Assembly (NCBI GenBank): GCA_900544905.1
Contig: UQXF01000104.1
Location: 1-10,680, forward strand
DNA from: an uncultured Clostridium sp.
GTDB taxonomy: Bacteria > Bacillota > Clostridia > Lachnospirales > Lachnospiraceae
Direction of reading: 5' to 3'
DNA: 10,680 nucleotides
Shown here: positions 1-8,070 of the stretch, piece after piece
Numbering within the stretch: position 1 is the first letter of the stretch
Layout of the letters: every line of letters begins with the position of its first letter
Translations under genes and position numbers: made by a program
Notes under the pieces: model-generated
Seen by the model: the letters and a program-made list of their open reading frames with translations, nothing else
Told to the model about the DNA's origin: nothing
Databases searched by the model: none

Positions 1-25
1 GCTCGGAGATGTGTATAAGAGACAG
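1..25 (+). other. Illumina Nextera (Tn5) adapter remnant, not genomic
   Basis: Positions 7-25 read AGATGTGTATAAGAGACAG, which is exactly the 19-base Tn5 mosaic end used in Nextera tagmentation libraries. The preceding bases GCTCGG match the part of the Nextera Read 2 adapter that lies directly 5' of the mosaic end. This is therefore untrimmed library adapter at a contig or insert edge and should be removed before any promoter or homology analysis of the dxr upstream region. A natural Tn5 (IS50) end is much less likely, because the bases outside the mosaic end are the synthetic adapter bases. Confidence 0.97.
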
Positions 26-104
26 ATTTAATATCGTATAATGAATTAGAATATACAATAGGAATATGCCGGCATAAGCTGGCATAAATTTTTAGGAGGA
101 TAAC
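26..104 (+). promoter_or_regulatory. dxr leader: TATAAT hexamer, palindrome and strong RBS
   Basis: This short AT-rich region holds a TATAAT hexamer at 37-42, but any -35 element would fall in the adapter or in lost sequence, so a promoter cannot be confirmed. A perfect 12-base palindrome, TATGCCGGCATA, lies at 65-76, and the heptamer GGCATAA is repeated at 71-77 and 81-87 with a 10-base period. AGGAGG at 94-99, five bases before the ATG at 105, is a near-ideal Shine-Dalgarno sequence. In related Firmicutes cdsA and uppS usually precede dxr, so this may simply be a gap within a longer operon. No coding sequence is recognisable before dxr. Confidence 0.45.
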
Positions 105-1259
105 ATGAAAAATGTAGCCATTTTAGGTTCCACCGGCTCTATAGGCACCCAGACCCTGGATGTAATCCGCAGTAATGGGGATTTGAAGCTGGTGGCAGTA
201 TCTGCCGGCAGTAATATCAAACTGTTAGAGGAGCAGATACGGGAGTTTCATCCACAGGTGGCGGCGGTGTGGAGTAAATCCAATGCAGATGCGTTAAAGC
301 TTGCCATTGCGGATGTGGAGCCTGCCTGCCGGGTGGTTTCCGGCATGGAAGGTCTGCTGGAGGTTGCCACTGTCCCGGACTCTGACATATTAATTACCGC
401 AGTTGTGGGCATGATTGGTATCCAGCCAACCATTGCGGCAATCCAGGCAGGAAAGGATATCGGTCTGGCAAATAAGGAGACGCTTGTCACCGCCGGACAT
501 ATCATAATGCCGCTGGCAAAGGAGAAGAATGTCTCCATTCTGCCGGTGGACAGCGAGCATTCTGCCATTTTTCAATGCCTGAACGGGGAACAGGGAAATA
601 CAATCCATAAAATATTGCTAACCGCCTCCGGAGGACCCTTCCGGGGAAAATCAAAGAAGGATTTGGAGCTGGTTACATTAGACATGGCATTAAAGCATCC
701 CAATTGGTCCATGGGCAGGAAAATTACCATTGACTCCGCAACCATGGTAAACAAAGGACTGGAGGTCATTGAAGCGAAATGGCTGTTTGGAGTAGAGGCT
801 TCCCAAATCGAGGTTGTGGTGCAGCCCCAGAGTATCATTCATTCCATGGTGGAATTTGAGGATGGTGCAGTGATGGCGCAGCTGGGAACACCGGATATGC
901 GTCTCCCGATACAATATGCCTTATATTATCCAAAGCGTGTGTATCTGGACGGCAGACGGCTGGATTTTTCACAGTTAACAGAAATTACATTTCAAAAACC
1001 GGATTTGGACACATTTCTGGGGTTAAAATATGCCTATGAGGCGATTGAGACCGGCGGAAGCATGCCGACGGTACTGAATGCCGCCAACGAGCTGGCAGTT
1101 GCCAAATTTTTGAATAAAAAAATACGTTTTTTGGAAATCTATGAGATGATAAGGGTATGTATGGACCGGCATACCGTAATTGAAAATCCAACCGTGGAGG
1201 ATATTTTGGAAACAGAGCGGTGGGTATATGAAACGATTGAGAGCAGGTGGATATCATGA
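105..1259 (+). CDS. dxr: 1-deoxy-D-xylulose 5-phosphate reductoisomerase
   Basis: Dxr (IspC) catalyses the NADPH-dependent rearrangement and reduction of DXP to 2-C-methyl-D-erythritol 4-phosphate, the first committed step of the MEP isoprenoid pathway in the cytosol. The 384-residue protein has the usual family length. The N-terminus carries the dinucleotide-binding motif GSTGSIG (residues 8-14). The metal and substrate site is visible as PVDSEH (D149, E151), HPNWSMG (198-204) and NKGLEVIEA (E220, E223), matching E. coli D150, E152, H209, E231 and E234. GLANKETLVTAG (120-131) is also a family signature. The start is set by AGGAGG five bases upstream and by the position of the nucleotide-binding motif. 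The TGA stop overlaps the ATG of the next gene as ATGA, indicating translational coupling. No catalytic residue is missing. The identification is secure. Confidence 0.98.
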   Translation: MKNVAILGSTGSIGTQTLDVIRSNGDLKLVAVSAGSNIKLLEEQIREFHPQVAAVWSKSNADALKLAIADVEPACRVVSGMEGLLEVATVPDSDILITAVVGMIGIQPTIAAIQAGKDIGLANKETLVTAGHIIMPLAKEKNVSILPVDSEHSAIFQCLNGEQGNTIHKILLTASGGPFRGKSKKDLELVTLDMALKHPNWSMGRKITIDSATMVNKGLEVIEAKWLFGVEASQIEVVVQPQSIIHSMVEFEDGAVMAQLGTPDMRLPIQYALYYPKRVYLDGRRLDFSQLTEITFQKPDLDTFLGLKYAYEAIETGGSMPTVLNAANELAVAKFLNKKIRFLEIYEMIRVCMDRHTVIENPTVEDILETERWVYETIESRWIS

Positions 1260-2317
1260 GTACAGTTATAAATGTGATTATTGCATTACTTGTGTTTGGT
1301 GCAATTATTTTCTTCCATGAACTGGGACATTTTTTGTTGGCAAAGAAAAACGGAATCTATGTAAATGAATTTGCAGTCGGTATGGGACCCACGCTGTTTT
1401 CCTTTACAAAAAAGGAGACAAAATATTCCCTGAAGCTGATTCCTATGGGCGGCTACTGTATGATGCTTGGTGAGGATGAGGATGTGCAGGATGAGCATTC
1501 CTTTAGTACAAAACCGGTATGGGCACGGATTTCCGTGGTGGTTGCAGGCCCGTTATTTAACTTCATTCTGGCATTTCTTCTCTCTATTGTCCTGATTGCT
1601 GTCTGTGGCTACGATTCGCCGAGGATTAGTGATTTTTCGGAGGAGAGCCCGGCAAAGGAAGCAGGCGTACAGACCGGCGATATCATAACCAGTTATAACG
1701 GTCATAAAATATATAATTTCCGTGAGGTTCTGGTTTATACCCAGTTTAACCAGACAGGAGAGGATATTACACTTACCGTGGACAGGGACGGGGAAGAGCT
1801 GCAATACCAGTTCAGTCCTATGGAGACGGAAAGCGGTTATCTGATGGGAATATACGCAGGGGCGCGGGAAAAGGGAAATGCCCTTACGGTTTTAAAATAC
1901 AGCGCATTGGAGCTTCGGTATTATATTAAGACCACCTTTTTAAGTCTGGAATATCTGGTGAGCGGAAGACTGGGGCTTAATAATTTGTCAGGCCCTGTGG
2001 GAATTGTGTCCATGATGAGTGATACCATTGATGAGGCGAAGGAGAGTGCAGAGGGAGACGCCTCTGTCGCAGTCATCAATGTGATTCTGAATATGGTGAA
2101 TTTTTGTATTATGCTCAGCGCAAACCTGGGAGTTATGAATCTTCTTCCATTCCCGGCGCTGGACGGTGGAAGAACCATTTTACTGCTGGTGGAGGCATTT
2201 TTCAGGAAAAAAATGTCGGCAGACAAGGAAGCACTGGTTAATGCGATTGGATTTATGCTGTTAGTCGGATTAATGGTAGTTGTAATGTTCCAGGATATTT
2301 TTAAGATTATAAAATGA
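1256..2317 (+). CDS. rseP: RIP metalloprotease RseP/RasP (site-2 protease family)
   Basis: This is a membrane-embedded zinc protease that cuts transmembrane segments of anti-sigma factors and other small membrane proteins after a first cut by another protease. In Bacillus subtilis the equivalent is RasP (YluC). The 353-residue protein starts with a membrane helix (about 4-24) carrying the zinc motif HELGH (residues 21-25, catalytic E22). Further helices lie at about 93-118, 278-298 and 328-347. One PDZ domain lies between them at about 117-190 (GDIITSYNGHKI). The third zinc ligand is D303 in NLLPFPALDGG, and the conserved SGPVGI is at 245-250. Only one PDZ domain is present, unlike the tandem pair in E. 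coli RseP, which explains the shorter length. I chose the ATG at 1256, which overlaps the dxr stop and has AGGTGG five bases upstream. An in-frame GTG at 1247 would add three residues but lacks a better site. Its substrates here are unknown. Confidence 0.96.
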   Translation: MSTVINVIIALLVFGAIIFFHELGHFLLAKKNGIYVNEFAVGMGPTLFSFTKKETKYSLKLIPMGGYCMMLGEDEDVQDEHSFSTKPVWARISVVVAGPLFNFILAFLLSIVLIAVCGYDSPRISDFSEESPAKEAGVQTGDIITSYNGHKIYNFREVLVYTQFNQTGEDITLTVDRDGEELQYQFSPMETESGYLMGIYAGAREKGNALTVLKYSALELRYYIKTTFLSLEYLVSGRLGLNNLSGPVGIVSMMSDTIDEAKESAEGDASVAVINVILNMVNFCIMLSANLGVMNLLPFPALDGGRTILLLVEAFFRKKMSADKEALVNAIGFMLLVGLMVVVMFQDIFKIIK

Positions 2318-2365
2318 TAATGTTTATGTAAGAGGATAGAAGTGGAAGCATGTGAGGGTAACAGT

Positions 2366-3427
2366 ATGAGAGAACACACAAAGATTGTACACATAGGGGA
2401 CAGAGTGATTGGCGGAGGCAATCCCATCCTGATTCAGTCCATGACAAATACAAAAACGGAGGATGTGGAGGCAACGGTGGGACAAATTTTGGCGTTGGAG
2501 AAGGCAGGCTGTGACATCATCCGCTGTACGGCGAATAATGAAGCGGCAGCCAGGGCATTTTCTGAGATAAAAAAGCAAATCCATATTCCCATTGTGGCAG
2601 ATATTCATTTTGATTACAGACTGGCAATCATGGCTATGGAGCATGGCGCGGATAAAATACGCATTAACCCCGGAAATATCGGTGGTGCGGATAGGATTAA
2701 GGCAGTAGTGGATGCGGCAAAGACATATCAGGTACCGATTCGTGTGGGTGTCAACAGCGGCTCTCTGGAAAAGGAGCTGGTCGCAAAATATCACGGCGTA
2801 ACTGCTGAAGGACTTGTGGAGAGTGCTCTTGATAAAGTGCATATATTAGAGGAATATGGGTTTGATGATATTGTAATCAGCATCAAATCCTCTGATGTAC
2901 TGATGTGTGTGAAGGCGCATGAATTAATTGCAGAAAAGACGAACTATCCGTTTCATGTGGGAATTACGGAGGCGGGTACCCTTACCAGAGGCAATATCAA
3001 ATCGGCAGTGGGTCTGGGACTGATTCTCTATCAGGGAATCGGTGATACAATCCGTGTATCCTTAACCGGAGACCCGGTAAATGAGGTTGTATCGGCAAAG
3101 CTGATATTAAAGACATTAGGGCTCCGCAACGGCGGAATTGAGGTGGTTTCCTGTCCAACTTGTGGAAGAACCTCCATTGACTTGATTGGATTAGCCAACA
3201 AGGTGGAAAATCTGGCGGCGGATTTTGAGAATCTGGATATAAAAATTGCCGTTATGGGCTGTGTGGTAAATGGTCCCGGAGAGGCAAAGGAAGCAGACAT
3301 AGGAATTGCCGGCGGTAATGGGGAAGGTCTTTTAATCAAAAAGGGCGAGATTATTAAAAAGGTTCCGGAGGAACAGTTATTGGCAGTTTTAGAGGATGAA
3401 TTAAGGAACTGGGATAAACGGAGATAA
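2366..3427 (+). CDS. ispG: 4-hydroxy-3-methylbut-2-en-1-yl diphosphate synthase
   Basis: IspG (GcpE) reductively opens the ring of 2-C-methyl-D-erythritol 2,4-cyclodiphosphate to give HMBPP, the penultimate step of the MEP pathway, using a [4Fe-4S] cluster and flavodoxin or ferredoxin electrons. The 353-residue protein has the N-terminal TIM-barrel motifs (IQSMTNTKT at about 23-31, ADIHFDYRLA at 78-88, RINPGNIG at 99-106). The C-terminal cluster-binding domain has C263 and C266 in SCPTCGR, C299 in MGCVVNGPGEA and the conserved E306. The ATG at 2366 has GAGGG seven bases upstream and gives the expected N-terminus MREHTK. An in-frame GTG at 2342 with its own AGAGG (2331-2335) would add eight residues without family support, so I prefer the ATG. 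The gene lies 48 bases after rseP and 3 bases before polC. It is the second MEP gene in the operon; the intermediate ispD-F and final ispH steps must be encoded elsewhere. Confidence 0.97.
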   Translation: MREHTKIVHIGDRVIGGGNPILIQSMTNTKTEDVEATVGQILALEKAGCDIIRCTANNEAAARAFSEIKKQIHIPIVADIHFDYRLAIMAMEHGADKIRINPGNIGGADRIKAVVDAAKTYQVPIRVGVNSGSLEKELVAKYHGVTAEGLVESALDKVHILEEYGFDDIVISIKSSDVLMCVKAHELIAEKTNYPFHVGITEAGTLTRGNIKSAVGLGLILYQGIGDTIRVSLTGDPVNEVVSAKLILKTLGLRNGGIEVVSCPTCGRTSIDLIGLANKVENLAADFENLDIKIAVMGCVVNGPGEAKEADIGIAGGNGEGLLIKKGEIIKKVPEEQLLAVLEDELRNWDKRR

Positions 3428-3430
3428 AAT

Positions 3431-6400
3431 ATGGCTGAGAGAAAAGGATTTTTTGAAGTATTTCCAGGCTTTGAATGTCCTGGAGATACAAAGGAGCTGT
3501 TTGCGCAGGTTTTTGTAACTGCTGCGGTTCTTGTGAAATCAGAAAAAACCTTAAAGATTCATATAGAGAGTAAGATTCTGATTGAGAAACAGGATATATA
3601 TGCGGTGGAGGATGCGTTAAGTGAGTTTGTATCCCAGGGAAATCTTCATGTAAAGATAATTGAATATTATGATTTATCCAATCAGTATGATATCAGCAAG
3701 CTAACAAATGTGTATAAGGATAGCTTGCTTTTTGAGCTTCAGGCAGAATCCTCTGTACTTTACCGGCTGGTCAAAAATGCGGAATGGTTTATTGATGCCA
3801 ATATTATTACACTGACCCTTGATGACACATTTCTTGCCAAAACCCGTTCAGCTGATATCAAGAAATATCTGGAACAGGTATACAGGGAGCGTTTCCACTA
3901 TGACATACAGGTGGGGTTTGACTTTACGGAGGAACAGAAGGACTCCATCCGGCGTGCCAATGAGCACAAGCTTTACTTAGAGGTGCACCAGATTATGGAA
4001 CAGGTGGCATCCAACAGGGAACAGGAAGAGAAGACCCCGGAACATGCCGCAAAGCTTCCCGGGGCAGCAAAAGAGACCAATGGGGAAAAACAAAATACTG
4101 CTCCAGCCGGCAAGCCGGCAACGGAGAACAGAAGCAAGCCGAAGGAAGGCAGATGGGGCGCTTCGGCATATGGCAGGACAAGGGTTGCAGACCCGGAGGT
4201 TATATACGGACGGAATGTAGAGGGAAAGGAATATGCCATATCAGAAATTACGGAGGGTCTCGGAGATATCGTTGTCCGGGGACAGATATTTGAGATGGAG
4301 GAAAAAGAGCTCCGGAACGGAGAAAAACTCCTGATTACCTTTTCCATTACGGATTTTACGGATTCCATTGCGGGAAAGATTTTTGTCTCCAAAGAGGACT
4401 GGGCGCTGTTAAAGGATGACTTTAAGATAAAGCAGTTTTACCGGATTAAGGGAGTGCCGGCATACGATACATATGTCAGAGAAATTACGCTGAATTCTAT
4501 CACCGGTATTAAGCCGATTCCGGACTTTACAACAAAGCGTATGGATAATTCCCTGGAGAAGCGTGTGGAGCTTCACATGCATACGGTATACAGCGATAAC
4601 GACAGTGTGGTGGATGTGGGAAAGATTATTTCCAGGGCAAAGGAATGGGGACATCCTGCCATTGCCATTACCGACCATGGGGTTGCCCAGGCATTTCCGG
4701 TTGCCAACCACTGTATCAAGAAGGATGACCCGTTCAAAATTATATACGGGGTAGAGGGGTATTTTGTAGACGATTTAAAGGATTTTGTAGTAAGACCGAA
4801 GGGACAGTCGTTGGATGACAGCTATGTGATATTTGATATCGAGACAACGGGTTTAAGCCCTAAGTTTTGTAAGATTATCGAGATTGGTGCTGTCAAGATT
4901 GAAAATGGAGAAATCACGGATACCTTTTCCCATTTTGTCAATCCGGAAATACCGATTCCCTACAATATTACAAAGCTTACCTCCATTACGGATGATATGG
5001 TAATGGAGGCTGAGACCATAGAAATGCTGCTTCCCAAATTCCTGGAATTTGTGGGAGACAGTGTGCTGGTTGCCCATAATGCGAGATTTGACGTGAGCTT
5101 TATCCGCAAATTTGCCCATGATTTGGGCAGGACAGTGGAAAATTCCGTGGTGGATACCATGACACTGGGGCATGTGCTCTGTCCGGAGCTTGGAAAATTC
5201 ACCCTGGACAGGATTTGCAAGCATTTGGGAATTAAGCTGGAAAACCACCACAGAGCGGTGGATGATGCGGCAGCTACCGCAGAAATTTTCCTGCGTTTTA
5301 TCAAAATGCTTAAGGATAAAGGGGTAACTAACTTAAGCGATTTAAATGCATTTGGGGAAACGTCACCGGAGACCATTAAAAAGTCGAGACGTTATCATGG
5401 GATTATTCTGGCAAAAAATGAAATCGGCAGGGTCAATCTCAACCGTCTGATATCAGAATCCCATGTGACCTACTTTAACAAACGTCCGATTATGCCGAAG
5501 AGCCTGATTAATAAATACCGGGAAGGTCTGATTCTCGGCTCTGCCTGTGAAGCAGGGGAACTGTTCCGTGCCATTGTGGATGATGCGGAAGAGGAGGAGA
5601 TAGACCGTATTGTGCAGTTTTATGATTATCTGGAGATTCAGCCCATCGGTAACAATGCATTTATGAAGGCGGAGGATAAATATCCTAATGTCAATACCGA
5701 TGAAGATTTACAGAATCTGAACCGGATTATTGTAAAGCTGGGGGAAACCTATAATAAGCCGGTGGTGGCAACCTGTGATGTGCATTTTCTGGACCCGGAG
5801 GACAGCATTTACAGGGCTGTGCTTATGGCATCCAAGGGCTTTAAGGATGCGGATAACCAGCCGCCATTGTTTTTCCGTACCACGGAGGAAATGCTTAGGG
5901 AATTTGAATATCTGGGAAGCGATAAGGCGAAGGAAATCGTTATTGACAACACGATTTTGATATCCAACATGATAGAGAAGATTTATCCCGTCAGTCCGGA
6001 TAAATGTCCGCCGGTTATTGAAGATTCGGATAATACACTGCGGAGTATCTGTTATGACAAGGCCCATGAGATTTATGGGCCGAAGCTTCCGGAGCAGGTG
6101 ACAACCAGACTGGAAAAGGAGCTGACCTCCATTATCGGAAACGGCTATGCGGTTATGTATATTATCGCACAAAAGCTGGTATGGGATTCCAATGACCACG
6201 GATATCTGGTTGGTTCCCGTGGTTCCGTCGGCTCCTCCTTTGTGGCTACCATGTCTGGTATAACAGAGGTAAATCCTTTATCCGCCCACTATATCTGCCC
6301 AAAATGTTATTATGTGGATTTTGATTCGGAGCTGGTAAAAAGCTATTCCGGAAGCTCCGGCTGTGATATGCCGGATATGGCATGTCCGAAATGCGGCACT

Positions 6401-7900
6401 ATGATGAAAAAAGAGGGGCATGATATTCCCTTTGAAACCTTTTTAGGCTTTTACGGGGACAAGGAGCCGGATATTGACTTGAATTTTTCAGGAGAATACC
6501 AGGCGAATGCCCATGCGTATACAGAGGAGCTGTTTGGAAAGGGGCACGCATTCCGGGCAGGAACCATCGGCACAATTGCCCAGAAGACCGCGGAGCAGCT
6601 GGTATATAAATATTACCAGGAGCGTGAAATCAATAAAAGAAAATGTGAGGAGCGCAGGATTGCTGCAGGCTGTGTTGGGGTTAAGCGGACCACCGGACAG
6701 CATCCGGGAGGCATGGTTGTGGTGCCAAGCGACCGGGAAATATATGAATTTACTGCCATACAGAAACCGGCAAACGATACAAAAACCAATATTATAACTA
6801 CACATTTTGAGTACCATTCCATTGATGCAAACCTGTTAAAGCTGGATATTCTCGGTCATGATGACCCTACCATTATCCGGAGGCTGGAGGACCTGACGGG
6901 AATTGACGCGAAGACCATTGCCCTGGACGACCAGGAGGTCATGTCCATATTCCACAATCCCTCTGCCCTGGGTATCACGCCGGAGGACATAGGCGGTACC
7001 CCTACCGGGTCTCTGGGAATACCGGAATTTGGTACAGACTTTGTTATCCAGATGCTTGTGGATACAAAGCCCAAGAGCTTTTCTGACCTGGTTCGTATTT
7101 CCGGCTTGTCCCATGGTACGGATGTATGGCTTGGCAATGCCCAAACGTTGATTACAGAGGGAAAAACCGAGCTTTCCGGCGCTATCTGCTGTCGTGATGA
7201 TATTATGGTTTACCTGATTCATATGGGGTTAGAGCCGGGTCTGGCATTTAAGATTATGGAGAGCGTCCGTAAGGGAAAAGGACTACAGCCACAGATGGAA
7301 GAGGAGATGTTAAAGCACAATGTTCCGGACTGGTACATCTGGTCCTGTAAAAAGATTAAGTATATGTTTCCGAAGGCACATGCGGCAGCCTATGTCATGA
7401 TGGCGTGGAGAATTGCATGGTTTAAGGTAAATGAACCCTTAGCATACTATGCGGCATATTTCAGTATCCGTGCCAAAGCTTTTAATTATGAAACTATGTG
7501 TAGGGGACAGGAGCATTTAGAGGCTGTTATGAACGAAATCAAGAGCAAATCAAAAGAGGAACGGAGCGGTGCGGAAGAGGATGCCTTGAGGGATATGCGG
7601 CTGGTACAGGAAATGTACGCCAGAGGCTTTGAATTTATGCCTATTGATATTTACCGGGCGGATGATGTGAACTGCCAGATTATTGACGGAAAAATCATGC
7701 CATCCTTTAATTCGGTGGAGGGCGTCGCCGGTAAGGCGGCAGCACAGATTAAAGATGCGGCAAAGCAGGGACGGTTCATCTCCAAAGAGGATTTGCGCAC
7801 TAGGGCAAAGATTGGAAAATCCACCATTGAAAAAATGAGTGATTTGGGACTGCTGGATGGTCTGCCGGAGTCCAGCCAGCTGAGTATTTTTGATTTATAG
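3431..7900 (+). CDS. polC: DNA polymerase III alpha subunit, PolC type
   Basis: PolC is the essential replicative polymerase of low-GC Gram-positive bacteria, with built-in proofreading. At 1489 residues it is somewhat longer than B. subtilis PolC (about 1437). Domains in order: an N-terminal domain (1 to about 195), a low-complexity charged linker (about 197-243), an OB fold (from about 279), and a PHP domain beginning at RVELHMH (H382, H384). The PHP domain is interrupted by a DEDDh exonuclease with D469 and E471 in FDIETTG, D554 in HNARFD, and H607 and D611 in HHRAVDD. The polymerase core has GSRGSVGSS (928-936), a four-cysteine zinc site (C956, C959, C985, C988) and the catalytic pair D1014 and D1016 in PDIDLNFS. 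FPKAHAAAY (from 1313) follows, and the C-terminus carries the clamp-binding pentapeptide QLSIF (1483-1487). GGAG at 3420-3423 serves the ATG, three bases after the ispG stop. It is the last gene of the operon, followed directly by a terminator. It appears fully functional. Confidence 0.98.
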   Translation: MAERKGFFEVFPGFECPGDTKELFAQVFVTAAVLVKSEKTLKIHIESKILIEKQDIYAVEDALSEFVSQGNLHVKIIEYYDLSNQYDISKLTNVYKDSLLFELQAESSVLYRLVKNAEWFIDANIITLTLDDTFLAKTRSADIKKYLEQVYRERFHYDIQVGFDFTEEQKDSIRRANEHKLYLEVHQIMEQVASNREQEEKTPEHAAKLPGAAKETNGEKQNTAPAGKPATENRSKPKEGRWGASAYGRTRVADPEVIYGRNVEGKEYAISEITEGLGDIVVRGQIFEMEEKELRNGEKLLITFSITDFTDSIAGKIFVSKEDWALLKDDFKIKQFYRIKGVPAYDTYVREITLNSITGIKPIPDFTTKRMDNSLEKRVELHMHTVYSDNDSVVDVGKIISRAKEWGHPAIAITDHGVAQAFPVANHCIKKDDPFKIIYGVEGYFVDDLKDFVVRPKGQSLDDSYVIFDIETTGLSPKFCKIIEIGAVKIENGEITDTFSHFVNPEIPIPYNITKLTSITDDMVMEAETIEMLLPKFLEFVGDSVLVAHNARFDVSFIRKFAHDLGRTVENSVVDTMTLGHVLCPELGKFTLDRICKHLGIKLENHHRAVDDAAATAEIFLRFIKMLKDKGVTNLSDLNAFGETSPETIKKSRRYHGIILAKNEIGRVNLNRLISESHVTYFNKRPIMPKSLINKYREGLILGSACEAGELFRAIVDDAEEEEIDRIVQFYDYLEIQPIGNNAFMKAEDKYPNVNTDEDLQNLNRIIVKLGETYNKPVVATCDVHFLDPEDSIYRAVLMASKGFKDADNQPPLFFRTTEEMLREFEYLGSDKAKEIVIDNTILISNMIEKIYPVSPDKCPPVIEDSDNTLRSICYDKAHEIYGPKLPEQVTTRLEKELTSIIGNGYAVMYIIAQKLVWDSNDHGYLVGSRGSVGSSFVATMSGITEVNPLSAHYICPKCYYVDFDSELVKSYSGSSGCDMPDMACPKCGTMMKKEGHDIPFETFLGFYGDKEPDIDLNFSGEYQANAHAYTEELFGKGHAFRAGTIGTIAQKTAEQLVYKYYQEREINKRKCEERRIAAGCVGVKRTTGQHPGGMVVVPSDREIYEFTAIQKPANDTKTNIITTHFEYHSIDANLLKLDILGHDDPTIIRRLEDLTGIDAKTIALDDQEVMSIFHNPSALGITPEDIGGTPTGSLGIPEFGTDFVIQMLVDTKPKSFSDLVRISGLSHGTDVWLGNAQTLITEGKTELSGAICCRDDIMVYLIHMGLEPGLAFKIMESVRKGKGLQPQMEEEMLKHNVPDWYIWSCKKIKYMFPKAHAAAYVMMAWRIAWFKVNEPLAYYAAYFSIRAKAFNYETMCRGQEHLEAVMNEIKSKSKEERSGAEEDALRDMRLVQEMYARGFEFMPIDIYRADDVNCQIIDGKIMPSFNSVEGVAGKAAAQIKDAAKQGRFISKEDLRTRAKIGKSTIEKMSDLGLLDGLPESSQLSIFDL
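4105..4120 (+). repeat. Tandem 8-bp repeat inside the polC linker
   Basis: AGCCGGCA occurs twice in direct succession (4105-4112 and 4113-4120), encoding part of the proline, alanine and lysine-rich linker of PolC. The unit is not a multiple of three, so gain or loss of one copy would break the reading frame of an essential gene. Confidence 0.8.
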
Positions 7901-7914
7901 GCGGGATAGACAGG

Positions 7915-7949
7915 GGACTGAATTTCATTTTATGGAATCCAGTCCTTTT
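7915..7949 (+). terminator. Rho-independent terminator of the dxr-rseP-ispG-polC operon
   Basis: The arms 7915-7927 and 7933-7945 form a 13-position stem with one A-C mismatch and one G-T wobble. Its base is a perfect GGACTG/CAGTCC, and the loop is five bases (TTTTA). TTTT follows at 7946-7949. It starts 14 bases after the polC stop, so it should end the operon transcript and insulate the tRNA unit. Confidence 0.8.
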
Positions 7950-7990
7950 GATAAAGAAATAATGGAAATAAATCAGCTTTTTTGCATTTG

Positions 7991-8018
7991 AAAAAAATTT
8001 AAAAATTTTTTTAAAAAA
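7991..8018 (+). promoter_or_regulatory. A-tract UP-element-like region upstream of the tRNA promoter
   Basis: Three A-tracts begin at 7991, 8001 and 8013, separated by T-tracts, with no G or C across the stretch. Spacing of 10-12 bases is close to the DNA helical repeat, so the DNA is probably bent. The tract ends four bases before the -35 hexamer, where the RNA polymerase alpha-subunit C-terminal domains bind. This is typical of strong stable-RNA promoters; the function here is inferred. Confidence 0.6.
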
Positions 8019-8021
8019 CTC

Positions 8022-8050
8022 TTGCAATCTATCCTATCTTTTGCTATACT
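8022..8050 (+). promoter_or_regulatory. Extended -10 housekeeping sigma promoter for tRNA-Glu
   Basis: TTGCAA at 8022-8027 and TATACT at 8045-8050 are separated by the optimal 17 bases. A TG at 8042-8043, one base before the -10 box, makes it an extended -10 promoter. Transcription should start at about 8056-8058, giving a leader of roughly 13-15 bases before the tRNA. Confidence 0.85.
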
Positions 8051-8070
8051 AAGCAAGTCGTCAAGGACAA

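Noticed and set aside
1..25. Natural Tn5/IS50 transposon end
   Set aside because: The bases beside the mosaic end match the synthetic Nextera adapter, so contamination explains it fully.
1921..2427. Minus-strand open frame of 168 codons
   Set aside because: It lies opposite rseP and the ispG start, its translation resembles no protein family I recognise, and it has no supported start. It is a shadow of the real genes.
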